Assembly (NCBI GenBank): GCA_017419405.1
Contig: JAFOLH010000014.1
Span: forward strand, 62,001-126,000
Origin: Renibacterium sp.
GTDB taxonomy: Bacteria > Actinomycetota > Actinomycetes > Actinomycetales > Micrococcaceae
DNA: 64,000 nucleotides
Direction of reading: 5' to 3'
Shown here: positions 50,993 through 59,734 of the stretch, in pieces
How positions within the stretch are numbered: the stretch's first letter is position 1
How the letters are laid out: each line of letters opens with the position of its first letter
Made by a program: the position numbers and the translations under genes
The notes under the pieces: model-generated
Told to the model about the DNA's origin: nothing
The model's database searches: none
What the model saw: the letters and a program-made list of their open reading frames with translations, nothing else

Positions 50993-52435
50993 ATGGCTGA
51001 CGACACCTCCTCCCCCGAGACCGAATCTTCAGAACCCGAGGTCAGCGACGACTTCGTCACCCGCGCCCAGGAACGCAATGGTTTGCGTTACACCTCCACG
51101 GCCGGCCGGCTGGTCCTGCGGAAAGAGGAGCGCAAGGACGGCAAGAACCAGGGCTTCAAGGCCAAAGCGGAGATCTTCCTGACCTCGTACACCGTGGAGG
51201 CCGAGGCTGCGGACCGCCCGGTGGTCTTTGCGTTCAACGGCGGCCCCGGTTCCAGTTCGGTCTGGCTGCATATGGGATTGCTCGGCCCGCGCTTGGTGGA
51301 CAGCGGCGACGTCGGCGCACTCACCCCGGCGCCCTACGGCCTGCTGGACAATCCGCACAGCATTTTGGAACACGCGGATCTGGTGATGATCGATCCGGTC
51401 AGCACCGGCTTCTCCCGGGTGGTCAAAGGCGGCAAAGCCGACGAGTTCCACGCCTTCGTCGAGGACCGGGACCTGGTGGCCGAGGTGATCCGGCTCTGGA
51501 CCACCCGCAACAACCGCTGGCTCTCGCCGAAGTATTTGATCGGTGAGTCCTACGGCACGCTGCGTGCGGTCGCCGTCGCGGCCCGGCTCTTCGACGCCTA
51601 TGGTTTGGCGGTCAACGGCCTCGGCTTGATTTCCACGGTGCTGAACATGTCCACGCTCCGGTTCTTCCCCGGCAGCGACACCCCGTACCCGCTGCACGTG
51701 CCCACCTATGCCGCGATCGCGCACTTCCACGGCCGGCACCCCGGCCGCAGCTTGGCCGACGTGGTCGCCGAGGCCGAGGCCTTCGCCGCCAAGGACTTCG
51801 GCTATGCGCTCAGCCAAGGATCCCGGCTCAGCGCTGAAGCGTACGACGACGTCGTCGCCCGGCTCGCCGCGATCACCACCCTGGGCGAGGACTTCGTCCG
51901 GCGGAGCAATCTGCGCTGGGATTACTCGGAATTCTCCGCCGAACTGCTGCGCGCCGAGGGTCTGACTGTGGGCCGGATCGATGGCCGGTTCACGCAGAAA
52001 AACCTGCGCGGCCAGGCTTCGGTCAACTGGGACGATCCGTCGATGAAGGCGATCAGCGGCCCCTATGCGGCCGCCGTCAACCACTACCTCCGGGCCGAAC
52101 TGGGCTACGAGAACGACCTGCCCTATGAAATCCTCACTGGACGGGTGCAGCCGTGGAGCTACAAAACCTTCGAAGGCCAGCCGGTCGAAGTGGCCTCGGA
52201 TCTGGAACGGCTGCTCAATGACAATCCGGCGCTGCGGGTGCATGTGGACTACGGGTACCACGACGGCGCTACCCCGCATTTCGCCGCCGAATACGTCTGG
52301 GCGCACTTGAACATCAGCGACGAAGCCCGGTCCAGGTTCAGCCACCACTATCACGAGGCCGGGCACATGATGTACCTGAACCCGCAGTGCCGCATCAACC
52401 AGTTGACTGCACTCGCGGCCTTCGTCGGCCAATAG
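50993..52435 (+). CDS. Serine carboxypeptidase family S10
   Basis: A 480-residue alpha/beta hydrolase. The oxyanion segment is FNGGPGSSS, the nucleophile is Ser186 in IGESYGTLR, and the C-terminal HEAGHMMYLN supplies His. Family S10 removes C-terminal residues, usually at acid pH and outside the cell. Here no signal peptide follows ATG 50993 (MADDTSSPETESSEPE), and the longer frame does not give one either, so a cytosolic place is likely. Similar signal-less S10 proteins exist in related bacteria. Confidence 0.87.
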   Translation: MADDTSSPETESSEPEVSDDFVTRAQERNGLRYTSTAGRLVLRKEERKDGKNQGFKAKAEIFLTSYTVEAEAADRPVVFAFNGGPGSSSVWLHMGLLGPRLVDSGDVGALTPAPYGLLDNPHSILEHADLVMIDPVSTGFSRVVKGGKADEFHAFVEDRDLVAEVIRLWTTRNNRWLSPKYLIGESYGTLRAVAVAARLFDAYGLAVNGLGLISTVLNMSTLRFFPGSDTPYPLHVPTYAAIAHFHGRHPGRSLADVVAEAEAFAAKDFGYALSQGSRLSAEAYDDVVARLAAITTLGEDFVRRSNLRWDYSEFSAELLRAEGLTVGRIDGRFTQKNLRGQASVNWDDPSMKAISGPYAAAVNHYLRAELGYENDLPYEILTGRVQPWSYKTFEGQPVEVASDLERLLNDNPALRVHVDYGYHDGATPHFAAEYVWAHLNISDEARSRFSHHYHEAGHMMYLNPQCRINQLTALAAFVGQ

Positions 52436-52480
52436 CATCCGACCGGCCCTCCCCGAGTCACCCCGGCCGGTGAAAGTAAC

Positions 52481-52524
52481 TGTTTACAAAGTACACATAT
52501 AAGTTTATGTTTACTGCGTACACA
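52481..52524. promoter_or_regulatory. Duplicated 17-bp operator over the monooxygenase promoter
   Basis: TGTTTACAAAGTACACA (52481-52497) and TGTTTACTGCGTACACA (52508-52524) share 14 of 17 bases, the differences being all in the three central bases. Each has the near-palindromic form TGTnnAC-N3-GTnnACA. Between them lie a -35-like TTTACA (52483-52488) and, 17 bp on, TATGTT (52506-52511). This looks like a repressor site of TetR type, but no such regulator gene is adjacent. Confidence 0.7.
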
Positions 52525-52543
52525 AAAACTTTCTGGAGGACCG

Positions 52544-53758
52544 ATGGACATTTTGATTTCCGGCGCCAGCGTCGCCGGCCCTACCCTCGCCTGGTGGTTG
52601 CGCCACTTCGGGTTCACCCCCACCGTCGTCGAACGCAATCCCGGCGGACCCCGTCGCGGCGGCCAGCCGATCGACGTCCGCGGCCCGGCACTGGACGTGC
52701 TGGACCGGATGGGCCTGCGCGGAGCGGTCTACGAGCGGCGTACCGCGATGCGCGGCATGACCATGGTGGACGCAGCCGGCGCAGAACTGATGCGCACCTC
52801 GGAACGCACCATGACCGGCGGCGCGATCGACAGCCCGGACGTGGAAATCCTGCGCGACGAACTCGCCGGACTCATCGTCCAAGCGACCGCCGGCGTCGAC
52901 TACATTTTCGGCGATTCGATCTCCGCACTCGCCGAACACGCGGACGGGGTCACGGTGCGCTTCGAAAGCGGGACCACCAGGGAATTCGATCTGGTGATCG
53001 GCGCCGACGGCCTGCATTCCCGGACCCGCGCCCTGGCGTTCGGACCCGAGTCCGACTGTTTCACCCCGATGCACACCCACTTGGGCATCTTCAGCACGCC
53101 CAATCTGCTCGGCTTGGACCATTGGCAAGTCATCCAGCAGCTCTTCGACCCGGCGGCTCCGGAGCAGGGCACCATGGGGATTTTCTACAGCGCCCGCGGC
53201 AATACCGCGGTACGTGCCATGCTCGGCTTCGGCGGGCCGCTGCCGGAAGACCTCGACTACCGGGACACTGCCCGGCAGAAGGCCCTGGTCCGGGCGGCGT
53301 TCAGCCACCTCGGCTGGCGGATTCCCGAGCTGCTCGATGCGATGGACGCCGCCCCGGATTTCTATTTCGATTCGGTCGGGCAGATCCACCTGGACGAATG
53401 GCACCGGGGCCGGGTCGGCTTGGTCGGCGATGCCGCGTACTGCCCCTCGCCGCTCTCCGGACAGGGAACTTCGATCGCCCTGGTCGGGGCCTATTTGCTG
53501 GCCGGGAAACTGGCCGAGCACGACGGCGATCCGGCCGCTTTTGCGGCCTACCACGGCGAACTGCGGGCATGGGTGGCGCAGAACCAGCAATTGGCCTTCC
53601 GGAACTCCGAAGCGCACACCGCGCCGGCTGCAGACTCCGATCCGGCCGCCGCGGCGGCCCTGGCGGAGCACGCAGCGGCCTTTGAAGCCACGGTCAACGG
53701 ATACCGGCTGAAAGACTACCGCCGGGCGGCCTCCGGCACCTCGTCACACCGGGTCTGA
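52544..53758 (+). CDS. FAD-dependent aromatic-ring/drug monooxygenase
   Basis: A 404-residue flavoprotein of the PHBH/TetX-like group. FAD is bound by ISGASVAGPTLAWWLRHFGF, the DG motif is VIGADGLHSRTR, and GLVGDAAYCPSPLSGQGTSIAL closes the site. ATG 52544 has GGAGG seven bases ahead. The family hydroxylates phenols or inactivates drugs such as tetracyclines or rifamycin; which one is open. The paired operator suggests induction. Its 3' end overlaps the opposite small gene by 15 bases. Confidence 0.9.
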   Translation: MDILISGASVAGPTLAWWLRHFGFTPTVVERNPGGPRRGGQPIDVRGPALDVLDRMGLRGAVYERRTAMRGMTMVDAAGAELMRTSERTMTGGAIDSPDVEILRDELAGLIVQATAGVDYIFGDSISALAEHADGVTVRFESGTTREFDLVIGADGLHSRTRALAFGPESDCFTPMHTHLGIFSTPNLLGLDHWQVIQQLFDPAAPEQGTMGIFYSARGNTAVRAMLGFGGPLPEDLDYRDTARQKALVRAAFSHLGWRIPELLDAMDAAPDFYFDSVGQIHLDEWHRGRVGLVGDAAYCPSPLSGQGTSIALVGAYLLAGKLAEHDGDPAAFAAYHGELRAWVAQNQQLAFRNSEAHTAPAADSDPAAAAALAEHAAAFEATVNGYRLKDYRRAASGTSSHRV

Positions 53759-54016
53759 TTGCCGGTACCGTTGCACGAGGGCCTCGTGGAAACGGGTCAA
53801 CTCCTCGGCAGTACCGGCAGCCAGTTCGCGCGCCGCGTCGGTGATCGCATACCACTCGTCCGCACCGTCATACCGGCACCGGGCCGCCGCATGACCCGGA
53901 GACGCCCAGGAAGATTCGATTTCGACATCGCCGGTGATCACCCCGACCTCATCGGTCATGATTCCGCCACGGGCCGCGGTGAGCACAGTGTTTCGGACGT
54001 CTGATTCAGCAGGCAT
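53744..54016 (-). CDS. Conserved-looking 90-residue protein, function unknown
   Basis: ATG 54016 has AAGGAA five bases before it. The protein begins MPAESDVRNTVLTAARGG and ends VQRYRQSDPV; it is acidic, without signal or helix for a membrane, and no family is recognised. The longer frame to 54742 is not a gene. It follows the WYL regulator gene by 64 bases. Confidence 0.6.
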   Translation of the reverse strand: MPAESDVRNTVLTAARGGIMTDEVGVITGDVEIESSWASPGHAAARCRYDGADEWYAITDAARELAAGTAEELTRFHEALVQRYRQSDPV

Positions 54017-54080
54017 CGGGTTCCTTCTGCAGGGTGGTTGGTGACCGTGCTCCCAGTATGCCGGAACCGGAGCGCGGCCG

Positions 54081-55100
54081 TCAGTGGTGCACCGGCTGCG
54101 GCCGGAATCGACCGGCCGCAGCCGTGTAACGTGCCGCAAGCCGGCCGAACTCTGCGGCGAGTTCCGGCGGGCCGACCACGTCGATCCCGGCATCGAATCT
54201 GCCGAACCAGGCAGCCAGTGCGGTCCACGACCAAGACCCGGCCTCCAAACTGCACCGGTCCGGACCCAGGTCTTCGACCGTGCCATCACCGGCGAACGGA
54301 CTGACCTCCCGGGCCGGCAGCTCGATGATGACCTTGCCGGAGCAGGGCCAGGCGGTTCCCGCTGCGGAACCCTTGAACCTTGCCGATAGAAACTCGCCGA
54401 CATCTTCCCCGGGAAGCGCCCGCGGCGTGAACCGGGGACCGGCAGGAATCCGCGGGGTGATCCGGTCGGCCCGGAAAATGCGCCAATCAGCGCGCCCGAG
54501 ATCCCAAGCGACCAGGTACCAACGCCCGTCCCGGAGCGCCAGGTGATGCGGCTCCGCCCGGCGGACCGGCGGCAACTCGGCGACCGCGCCGGCTGGCTCC
54601 GCGCGTGGCCGATCCTCGCTGCTGGCGTAATCGAAGCGCAGCACCTCGCGGTTCCGAACCGCGCCGGATATCGCCAGGAGCACTTCGGGCGCGACGCTGC
54701 CGGCATCGCTCCGGCTGGGGACTGCCGTGAAGTCAAGGGCATCGAGCCGGTGCCGCAACCGGGCGGGCAGCACTTGGCGCACCGTGCCCAGCGCCCGCAC
54801 CGCGGCTTCCCCGACGCCGGCCCCGGAGCTGGCCGCAGCCCGGAGCGCCACCGCCAAAGCGACCGCCTGCTCGTCGTCGAAGATCAGCGGTGGGAGTTCG
54901 CTTCCGGCGTCCAGCCGGTACCCGCCGTCGGGCCCCATCACGGCCTGGATCCGATAGCCCAGTTCCCGAAGCCGGTCGACATCCCGGCGCACGGTGCGGT
55001 GGCTGATGCCGAGCCGGTCGGCGAGGACCTGGCCGGGCCAGTCCCGGCGCAGTTGCAGCAAGGACAACAACTGGAAGAGCCGTGAAGTGGTCGAAATCAT
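54081..55100 (-). CDS. YafY-type WYL-domain transcriptional regulator
   Basis: A 339-residue protein with an N-terminal winged helix (LLSLLQLRRDWPGQVLADRLG, then SHRTVRRDVDRLRELGY), the PDGGYRLDAGSELPPLIFDDEQ linker, and a WYL ligand domain (GRWYLVAWDLGRADWRIFRAD). It is divergent from a VOC gene with 105 bp between them; this pair is common and the regulator likely controls the VOC gene. Confidence 0.9.
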   Translation of the reverse strand: MISTTSRLFQLLSLLQLRRDWPGQVLADRLGISHRTVRRDVDRLRELGYRIQAVMGPDGGYRLDAGSELPPLIFDDEQAVALAVALRAAASSGAGVGEAAVRALGTVRQVLPARLRHRLDALDFTAVPSRSDAGSVAPEVLLAISGAVRNREVLRFDYASSEDRPRAEPAGAVAELPPVRRAEPHHLALRDGRWYLVAWDLGRADWRIFRADRITPRIPAGPRFTPRALPGEDVGEFLSARFKGSAAGTAWPCSGKVIIELPAREVSPFAGDGTVEDLGPDRCSLEAGSWSWTALAAWFGRFDAGIDVVGPPELAAEFGRLAARYTAAAGRFRPQPVHH

Positions 55101-55205
55101 TTTCCCAGGGTACGTCGAGTGTAGGACCGAATCTGTCCGCTACTGCTGCGAAAGTGGTTTTCGACCGGGAACACCGGCCACTTTCAGCTACTTCCAGGAG
55201 CAGAC

Positions 55206-55631
55206 ATGACAGTCCTCACCACCCCGCATCTGAACTTCCGCGGCGAAGCCAGAGCCGCGCTCGAGTTCTACCATTCGGTCTTCGGCGGCCAACTGATTTT
55301 GGTCAGCAACGCCGACGCCTTCAGCGTGGAACGCGCCGAAGAAGCCCAGCAGATCAAATTCGGCCAGGTCATCGGCGGGAACGGGTTCCAGATCATGGCC
55401 TTCGACGTACCGGCGAGCAGCAGCTACGAGCAGGGCGAGAAATCGTTCTTCGTTTCGGTGCGGGGCGACTCGGTCCCCGAGGTCACCGAGCTCTGGGGCC
55501 GGTTGGCCGAAGGTTCGACGATCATCGAAGACCTCGCTCCGGCCCAGTTCTCACCGGCCTACGGGATGCTCAAAGACGCCTACGGCGTGGTCTGGGTGCT
55601 CGATGTCGCAGCGGCCTACGAGCCAGTCTGA
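55206..55631 (+). CDS. VOC-family (PhnB-like) protein
   Basis: A 141-residue cytosolic protein of the glyoxalase/bleomycin-resistance fold, with HLNFRGEARAALEFYHSVFGG and then YGMLKDAYGVVWVLD. It starts at ATG 55206 behind AGGAG. The family members bind metals or small molecules. The divergent WYL regulator is the probable control. The substrate is unknown. Confidence 0.88.
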   Translation: MTVLTTPHLNFRGEARAALEFYHSVFGGQLILVSNADAFSVERAEEAQQIKFGQVIGGNGFQIMAFDVPASSSYEQGEKSFFVSVRGDSVPEVTELWGRLAEGSTIIEDLAPAQFSPAYGMLKDAYGVVWVLDVAAAYEPV

Positions 55632-55636
55632 CTGGA

Positions 55637-56905
55637 TCAGCGCACGCCTTTGATCATGAGCACTGCGGCGGCACCCAGCAATCCGATCACCGCAGCCAGG
55701 ACGTAGAGGCTCACATAGCCGCCCAGCATGGTCACGAAGAGGAATGCGGTGGGCGCGGCGAGGACCTGCGGAAGCGAGTTGGCCACATTGATCACGCCCA
55801 GGTCCTTGCCGCGGTTCATCGCCTGCGGCAGGACCTGGGTGAGCAGCGCCAGATCGACCGCCAAGTAGGTGCCGTTGCCGATGCCCAGCACCGCCGCGCC
55901 GAGCAGCGCACCGGGCCAGGTCGGGAAAAACGCCAGAATCAACGCCGCCAGCGCGATGATTGCCGAGGACACCATGACGAACGGCTTGCGCCGCCCCACC
56001 CGGTCGGTCCAGACTCCGCCGATGCCCGCAGTCGCCATGGTCAGCAGGGCGTATATCCCGGTCAGGATCAGCACCCCGAACTCCGGTGCTTCGTAACCGA
56101 CTTTGTCCCGCAGGAAGAACAACAAGTACACGATGCAGATCTGCACGCCGAATTGCACCAGGAAGCGACTCAACCAAGCCCAGCCGAAATCCGGATGTTT
56201 GCGCGGGCTGATCCAGAATCCTTGCAGGAATCCGCGGAAGGAAAGCGCCGGTCGTTCCGCGGCAGTCAGCGGCTGGTCGTTGCCGCGAAACAGGTAGAGC
56301 ACGATGCCGGCCAGCAGCGCCGCAGCGCAGAGCCAGTAGCCGAGGGCGAAATTCTTCGCGGCGACCGCGCCGATGCCCGCCCCGATCAAGATCCCGATCA
56401 CGGTGCCCATCGAGGCCACACCGCCCACCAGACCGCGTTGTTGCACCGGCACCCGGTCCGGAATCGCCGCGGTGATCGCTGCCAGCGTGCCGTTGCAGCC
56501 CAGCTGGACCAAGCACCACAAGGCCGCCATCGCGGCAACGCTCGGCGCGACGGAGAGCCCCAGCAAGGCGATGGTACCCAATACCGCGCCGATGAACACC
56601 CAGGGCACCCGGCGGCCGAAACGCGAAGTGGTCCGGTCGGAGAACGCGCCGAACAGGGGGTTCGCCACCAAGGAGACCGCGGCTCCGCAACCGGTGACCA
56701 AAGCCAGGATTGCCTCCTTCTGGCCTTCGTCGAAGGAGATCGCCTGGTTGCCCAGCAAAACCTGGATCGGACCGAAGAAGGCCGCATTGATGCCGATGTT
56801 GACCAGCACCACCGAGCTCACCCAGAGCGGCTTGACCCGCTCAGTGGGCTCGGCGAGCGCCGACGGGACACCCGGAGCAGCCGCCCCGATTCGCTCCTGC
56901 GCCAC
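55637..56905 (-). CDS. MFS transporter (GPH/sugar-type)
   Basis: A 422-residue membrane protein of 12 helices. NPLFGAFSDRTTSRFGRRVPW and the second-half GVWTDRVGRRKPFV are the two loop-2-type motifs of the glycoside-pentoside-hexuronide-like group. It stops six bases after the VOC gene's stop (convergent). The substrate is unknown; a sugar is likely from the loop pattern. Confidence 0.85.
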   Translation of the reverse strand: MAQERIGAAAPGVPSALAEPTERVKPLWVSSVVLVNIGINAAFFGPIQVLLGNQAISFDEGQKEAILALVTGCGAAVSLVANPLFGAFSDRTTSRFGRRVPWVFIGAVLGTIALLGLSVAPSVAAMAALWCLVQLGCNGTLAAITAAIPDRVPVQQRGLVGGVASMGTVIGILIGAGIGAVAAKNFALGYWLCAAALLAGIVLYLFRGNDQPLTAAERPALSFRGFLQGFWISPRKHPDFGWAWLSRFLVQFGVQICIVYLLFFLRDKVGYEAPEFGVLILTGIYALLTMATAGIGGVWTDRVGRRKPFVMVSSAIIALAALILAFFPTWPGALLGAAVLGIGNGTYLAVDLALLTQVLPQAMNRGKDLGVINVANSLPQVLAAPTAFLFVTMLGGYVSLYVLAAVIGLLGAAAVLMIKGVR

Positions 56906-56922
56906 TGCGTGCCTCCAAAAGA

Positions 56923-57801
56923 TTGCTCATGCCCGGTAACCTTGGATCAGCCTACCCTCCGGAATATTCAATGCAGCCTTGGAACCGCCCCCCGGGGACA
57001 CCTGCCGGGAGACCGCGCGCTACGCGTCGCGCCGTGCTGGCCCAGCCCGCTCTGGCCCCGCTTGCTTTGGCCTGCGCCGCAATGCTGGTTCTGAGCGGCT
57101 GTTCGGCGGGTGGCCAAAGCGGCCAGAACCCGGTCGGGCAAAATCCCGCGGCTCCGGCCCCCGCAACGCCAGGTCCTGGCAACCGGACCGCGCCGCCGTC
57201 GTCCGGCCCCGCTCCGGGACAAGAACAACGCGACCGCCAGGGCACGGACAATTCACCGGTCGATCCGCGGAGCGACTTCCAACTGCCCGACGCCGGCGGC
57301 GCGCCGCGACCCGATCAACGCGGGCTGCTGCAGAAGCGGCTCGGCGAACTGTCCGGCGTGGTGACTGCCGACGGAAGCAACAAACGGCTGGTCAACTTCA
57401 CCGTGGCTTCGATCACGGTCGATTACAGCTGCCAGACCGGAACCGCGATCAAACCCACGAACGGCCATTTCATCGCAGTCGAGCTGTGGATCGAGGCGCT
57501 GCCCGGTTTGGCCGCCTCGAAAGACCCGTTCTTCAGCGTGAGCCCCAAAGACTTCGACCTCCAGGGCCCGGACGGGCGCAAAGTCAGCCAGTCTTTGGAT
57601 ACCCGGGCCGGGCATGTCTGTTTGGACAACGGACTGGGGCTTCCGGCCCGGGTCCTGCCGGGGCAGAAAATCCGCGGCCTGGTAGTCCTGGATTCGCCGA
57701 TCGACGCCGGATCCTTGGTGCTCTCGCAGAAGAGCACCGACGGCCCGGGCTGGCTCTGGCCGTTGCCGGCGCCCGCCGCCCCGGCACCGAAAACCGGCTG
57801 A
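56923..57801 (+). CDS. Predicted lipoprotein with DUF4352-like domain
   Basis: Up to 292 residues; the start is uncertain (ATG 56923, 56929 or 56971). Basic Arg residues, a hydrophobic core (APLALACAAMLVL) and lipobox LSGC indicate a membrane-linked lipoprotein. A Pro/Gly/Gln-rich linker follows, then a C-terminal beta-sandwich (KRLVNFTVASITVDYSCQTG and FIAVELWIEA), like the telobox/DUF4352 group. Divergent from the MFS gene. Function unknown. Confidence 0.72.
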   Translation: MLMPGNLGSAYPPEYSMQPWNRPPGTPAGRPRATRRAVLAQPALAPLALACAAMLVLSGCSAGGQSGQNPVGQNPAAPAPATPGPGNRTAPPSSGPAPGQEQRDRQGTDNSPVDPRSDFQLPDAGGAPRPDQRGLLQKRLGELSGVVTADGSNKRLVNFTVASITVDYSCQTGTAIKPTNGHFIAVELWIEALPGLAASKDPFFSVSPKDFDLQGPDGRKVSQSLDTRAGHVCLDNGLGLPARVLPGQKIRGLVVLDSPIDAGSLVLSQKSTDGPGWLWPLPAPAAPAPKTG

Positions 57802-57945
57802 GCACCCGCAGATTCAAGCCGGAGCTCCGGGCAGCCGTGACGGACTCGCCGCCGGATTCGGCCTGGAACCGGCTACGCCAACCCACGAGTCCGTCGGGGC
57901 TGCCCAGGCAACAGGCTTCCTGCGACGCAGGTCACCAAGATTTTA

Positions 57946-57986
57946 ACGACAATCCGTCAGTCCGGGGATATACTTGTTTCACGAAA
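57946..57986 (+). promoter_or_regulatory. Promoter of the DHA2 transporter with a small palindrome
   Basis: ACGACA (57946-57951) and TATACT (57969-57974) are 17 bp apart. TTTCACGAAA (57977-57986) is a perfect palindrome just past the -10, where transcription begins, so it may be a repressor site. About 60 bases of leader follow. Confidence 0.55.
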
Positions 57987-58042
57987 GCAACTATTTTTAC
58001 GGGTACCCAGGGCACCCCTGAGCTCAGACATCGGAGCACGAC

Positions 58043-59734
58043 GTGTCACACACGATGACAGCAAACAACCGGAACCGCCGGATTCCAGAACCCGGGCAGG
58101 CCTACACCCACCGTCAAATCATGACGGTCCTGGTGGGCCTGCTACTCGGCATGTTCTTGGCCGCACTCGACCAAACCATCGTTTCAAGTTCCATCTACAC
58201 CATTTCCAACGACCTCAACGGGCTCTCGTTGCAGGCCTGGGCCACCACCGCCTACCTGATCACCTCCACGGTGAGCACCCCGCTGTACGGGAAACTCTCC
58301 GACATCTTCGGCCGGCGTCCGCTCTACGTGATCGCGATCTCGATTTTCCTCATCGGCTCGATCTACTCCGGGTTCGTGCAGTCCATGGGCGAGCTGGCAG
58401 TGGCCCGCGGCATCCAGGGACTCGGCGCCGGCGGTCTGATGTCCTTGGGCCTGGCCATCATCGGCGACATCGTCCCGCTGAAAGACCGCGGCAAATACCA
58501 GGGTTACTTCATGTCGGTCTTCGGCATTTCCTCGGTGCTCGGCCCGGTGGTCGGCGGCTTCTTCGCCGGCTCCTCGCAGATCCTGTGGATCACCGGTTGG
58601 CGCTGGGTGTTCCTGATCAATGTGCCGATCGCGATCGGCGCGCTGATCGTGGTCTGGATGTTCCTGCACCTGCCCAAAAAAGAAGGCATCCGGCAAAAGG
58701 TCGACTACTGGGGCGCCGCGAGCATCACCTTGGCGCTGGTGCCGCTGCTGATCGTCGCCGAGCAGGGCCGGGAATGGGGCTGGACGTCCGGCGCCGCATT
58801 CCTCTGCTACGCCTTGGGCGCGATCGGCATCATCGCCTTCATCCTGGCCGAGCGGATGGCCGGAGATGCCGCCTTGATCCCATTGCGCTTCTTCAAGATC
58901 CCGGCCTTCGGCGTCTCCGCGCTGTTGAACTTCATCATCGGCATCGGCATGTTCGGCGCCATCGCGATGCTGCCGATGTACTTGCAGCTGGTCGCCGGGC
59001 TGACGCCGACCGAAGCCGGCCTGCTGATGATCACCTTCACGGTGGGCATTCTGATCGGCTCGATCACCAGTGGCCAGGTGATTTCCCGGACCGGGACCTA
59101 CCGGATCTTCCCGATCGTCGGAACCTTCATCCTGGGTGCTTCGGCACTGGCCATGGGCTTGTCGCTCGGCGTGGACACCTCGCTCCTGGTCCCGGGCGGC
59201 ATTGCGATCGCCTTCGGCTTGGGCCTGGGCTTCTGCATGCAGCCGCTGACCCTGTCGATGCAGTTCGCGGTACCGCCGAAGGACATGGGCGTCGCCACCT
59301 CCTCAGCGACCTTCTTCCGCTCCATGGGCGGCACCGTGGGCACCGCGGTCTTCATCTCGATGCTCTTCGCCACCGCGCAGGACAAGATCGCCACGCTCTT
59401 GGCCGATGCAATGAAGAACCCCAGTTATGCCGCGATGTTCAAGGACCCGGCGATCGTCGGCAATCCGGACAACAAGGGCTTCCTGGACTTCCTGCAGAAT
59501 GCCCAGAACGGCGGCAGCAGCAACCTGAACGACACTTCGTGGCTGCGTGAGGCGAACAAAGCTCTGACCGAGCCGATCCGCAATGGCTTCGCCCAGTCGA
59601 TCGACGTGGTGATGCTCAGTGCTGCGGTCCTGGTGGCCGTGGCCTTCCTGGTGACCTTCTTCCTGCCGAAGAAGAAAATCACCGACCCCAAGGAAGCCGC
59701 AGCAGCCAAAGAGGAAGCAGTCGCAGCGCTCTAA
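58043..59734 (+). CDS. DHA2-family multidrug MFS exporter (14 helices)
   Basis: A 563-residue drug:proton antiporter of the EmrB/QacA type. LDQTIVSSSIYTISNDLNG, YGKLSDIFGRRPLYV and ARGIQGLGAGGLMSLGLAIIGD are the family motifs. The start is GTG 58043 with GGAG seven bases ahead. An extra hydrophilic loop (about 450-510) lies near the end. The C-terminus is an Ala/Glu/Lys-rich tail. No regulator is adjacent. Confidence 0.93.
   Translation: MSHTMTANNRNRRIPEPGQAYTHRQIMTVLVGLLLGMFLAALDQTIVSSSIYTISNDLNGLSLQAWATTAYLITSTVSTPLYGKLSDIFGRRPLYVIAISIFLIGSIYSGFVQSMGELAVARGIQGLGAGGLMSLGLAIIGDIVPLKDRGKYQGYFMSVFGISSVLGPVVGGFFAGSSQILWITGWRWVFLINVPIAIGALIVVWMFLHLPKKEGIRQKVDYWGAASITLALVPLLIVAEQGREWGWTSGAAFLCYALGAIGIIAFILAERMAGDAALIPLRFFKIPAFGVSALLNFIIGIGMFGAIAMLPMYLQLVAGLTPTEAGLLMITFTVGILIGSITSGQVISRTGTYRIFPIVGTFILGASALAMGLSLGVDTSLLVPGGIAIAFGLGLGFCMQPLTLSMQFAVPPKDMGVATSSATFFRSMGGTVGTAVFISMLFATAQDKIATLLADAMKNPSYAAMFKDPAIVGNPDNKGFLDFLQNAQNGGSSNLNDTSWLREANKALTEPIRNGFAQSIDVVMLSAAVLVAVAFLVTFFLPKKKITDPKEAAAAKEEAVAAL

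Noticed and set aside
55082..57094. A 670-codon open frame on the plus strand across the VOC gene and the MFS gene.
   Set aside because: Shadow frame opposite the MFS transporter; the real genes in this span have clear motifs in other frames.
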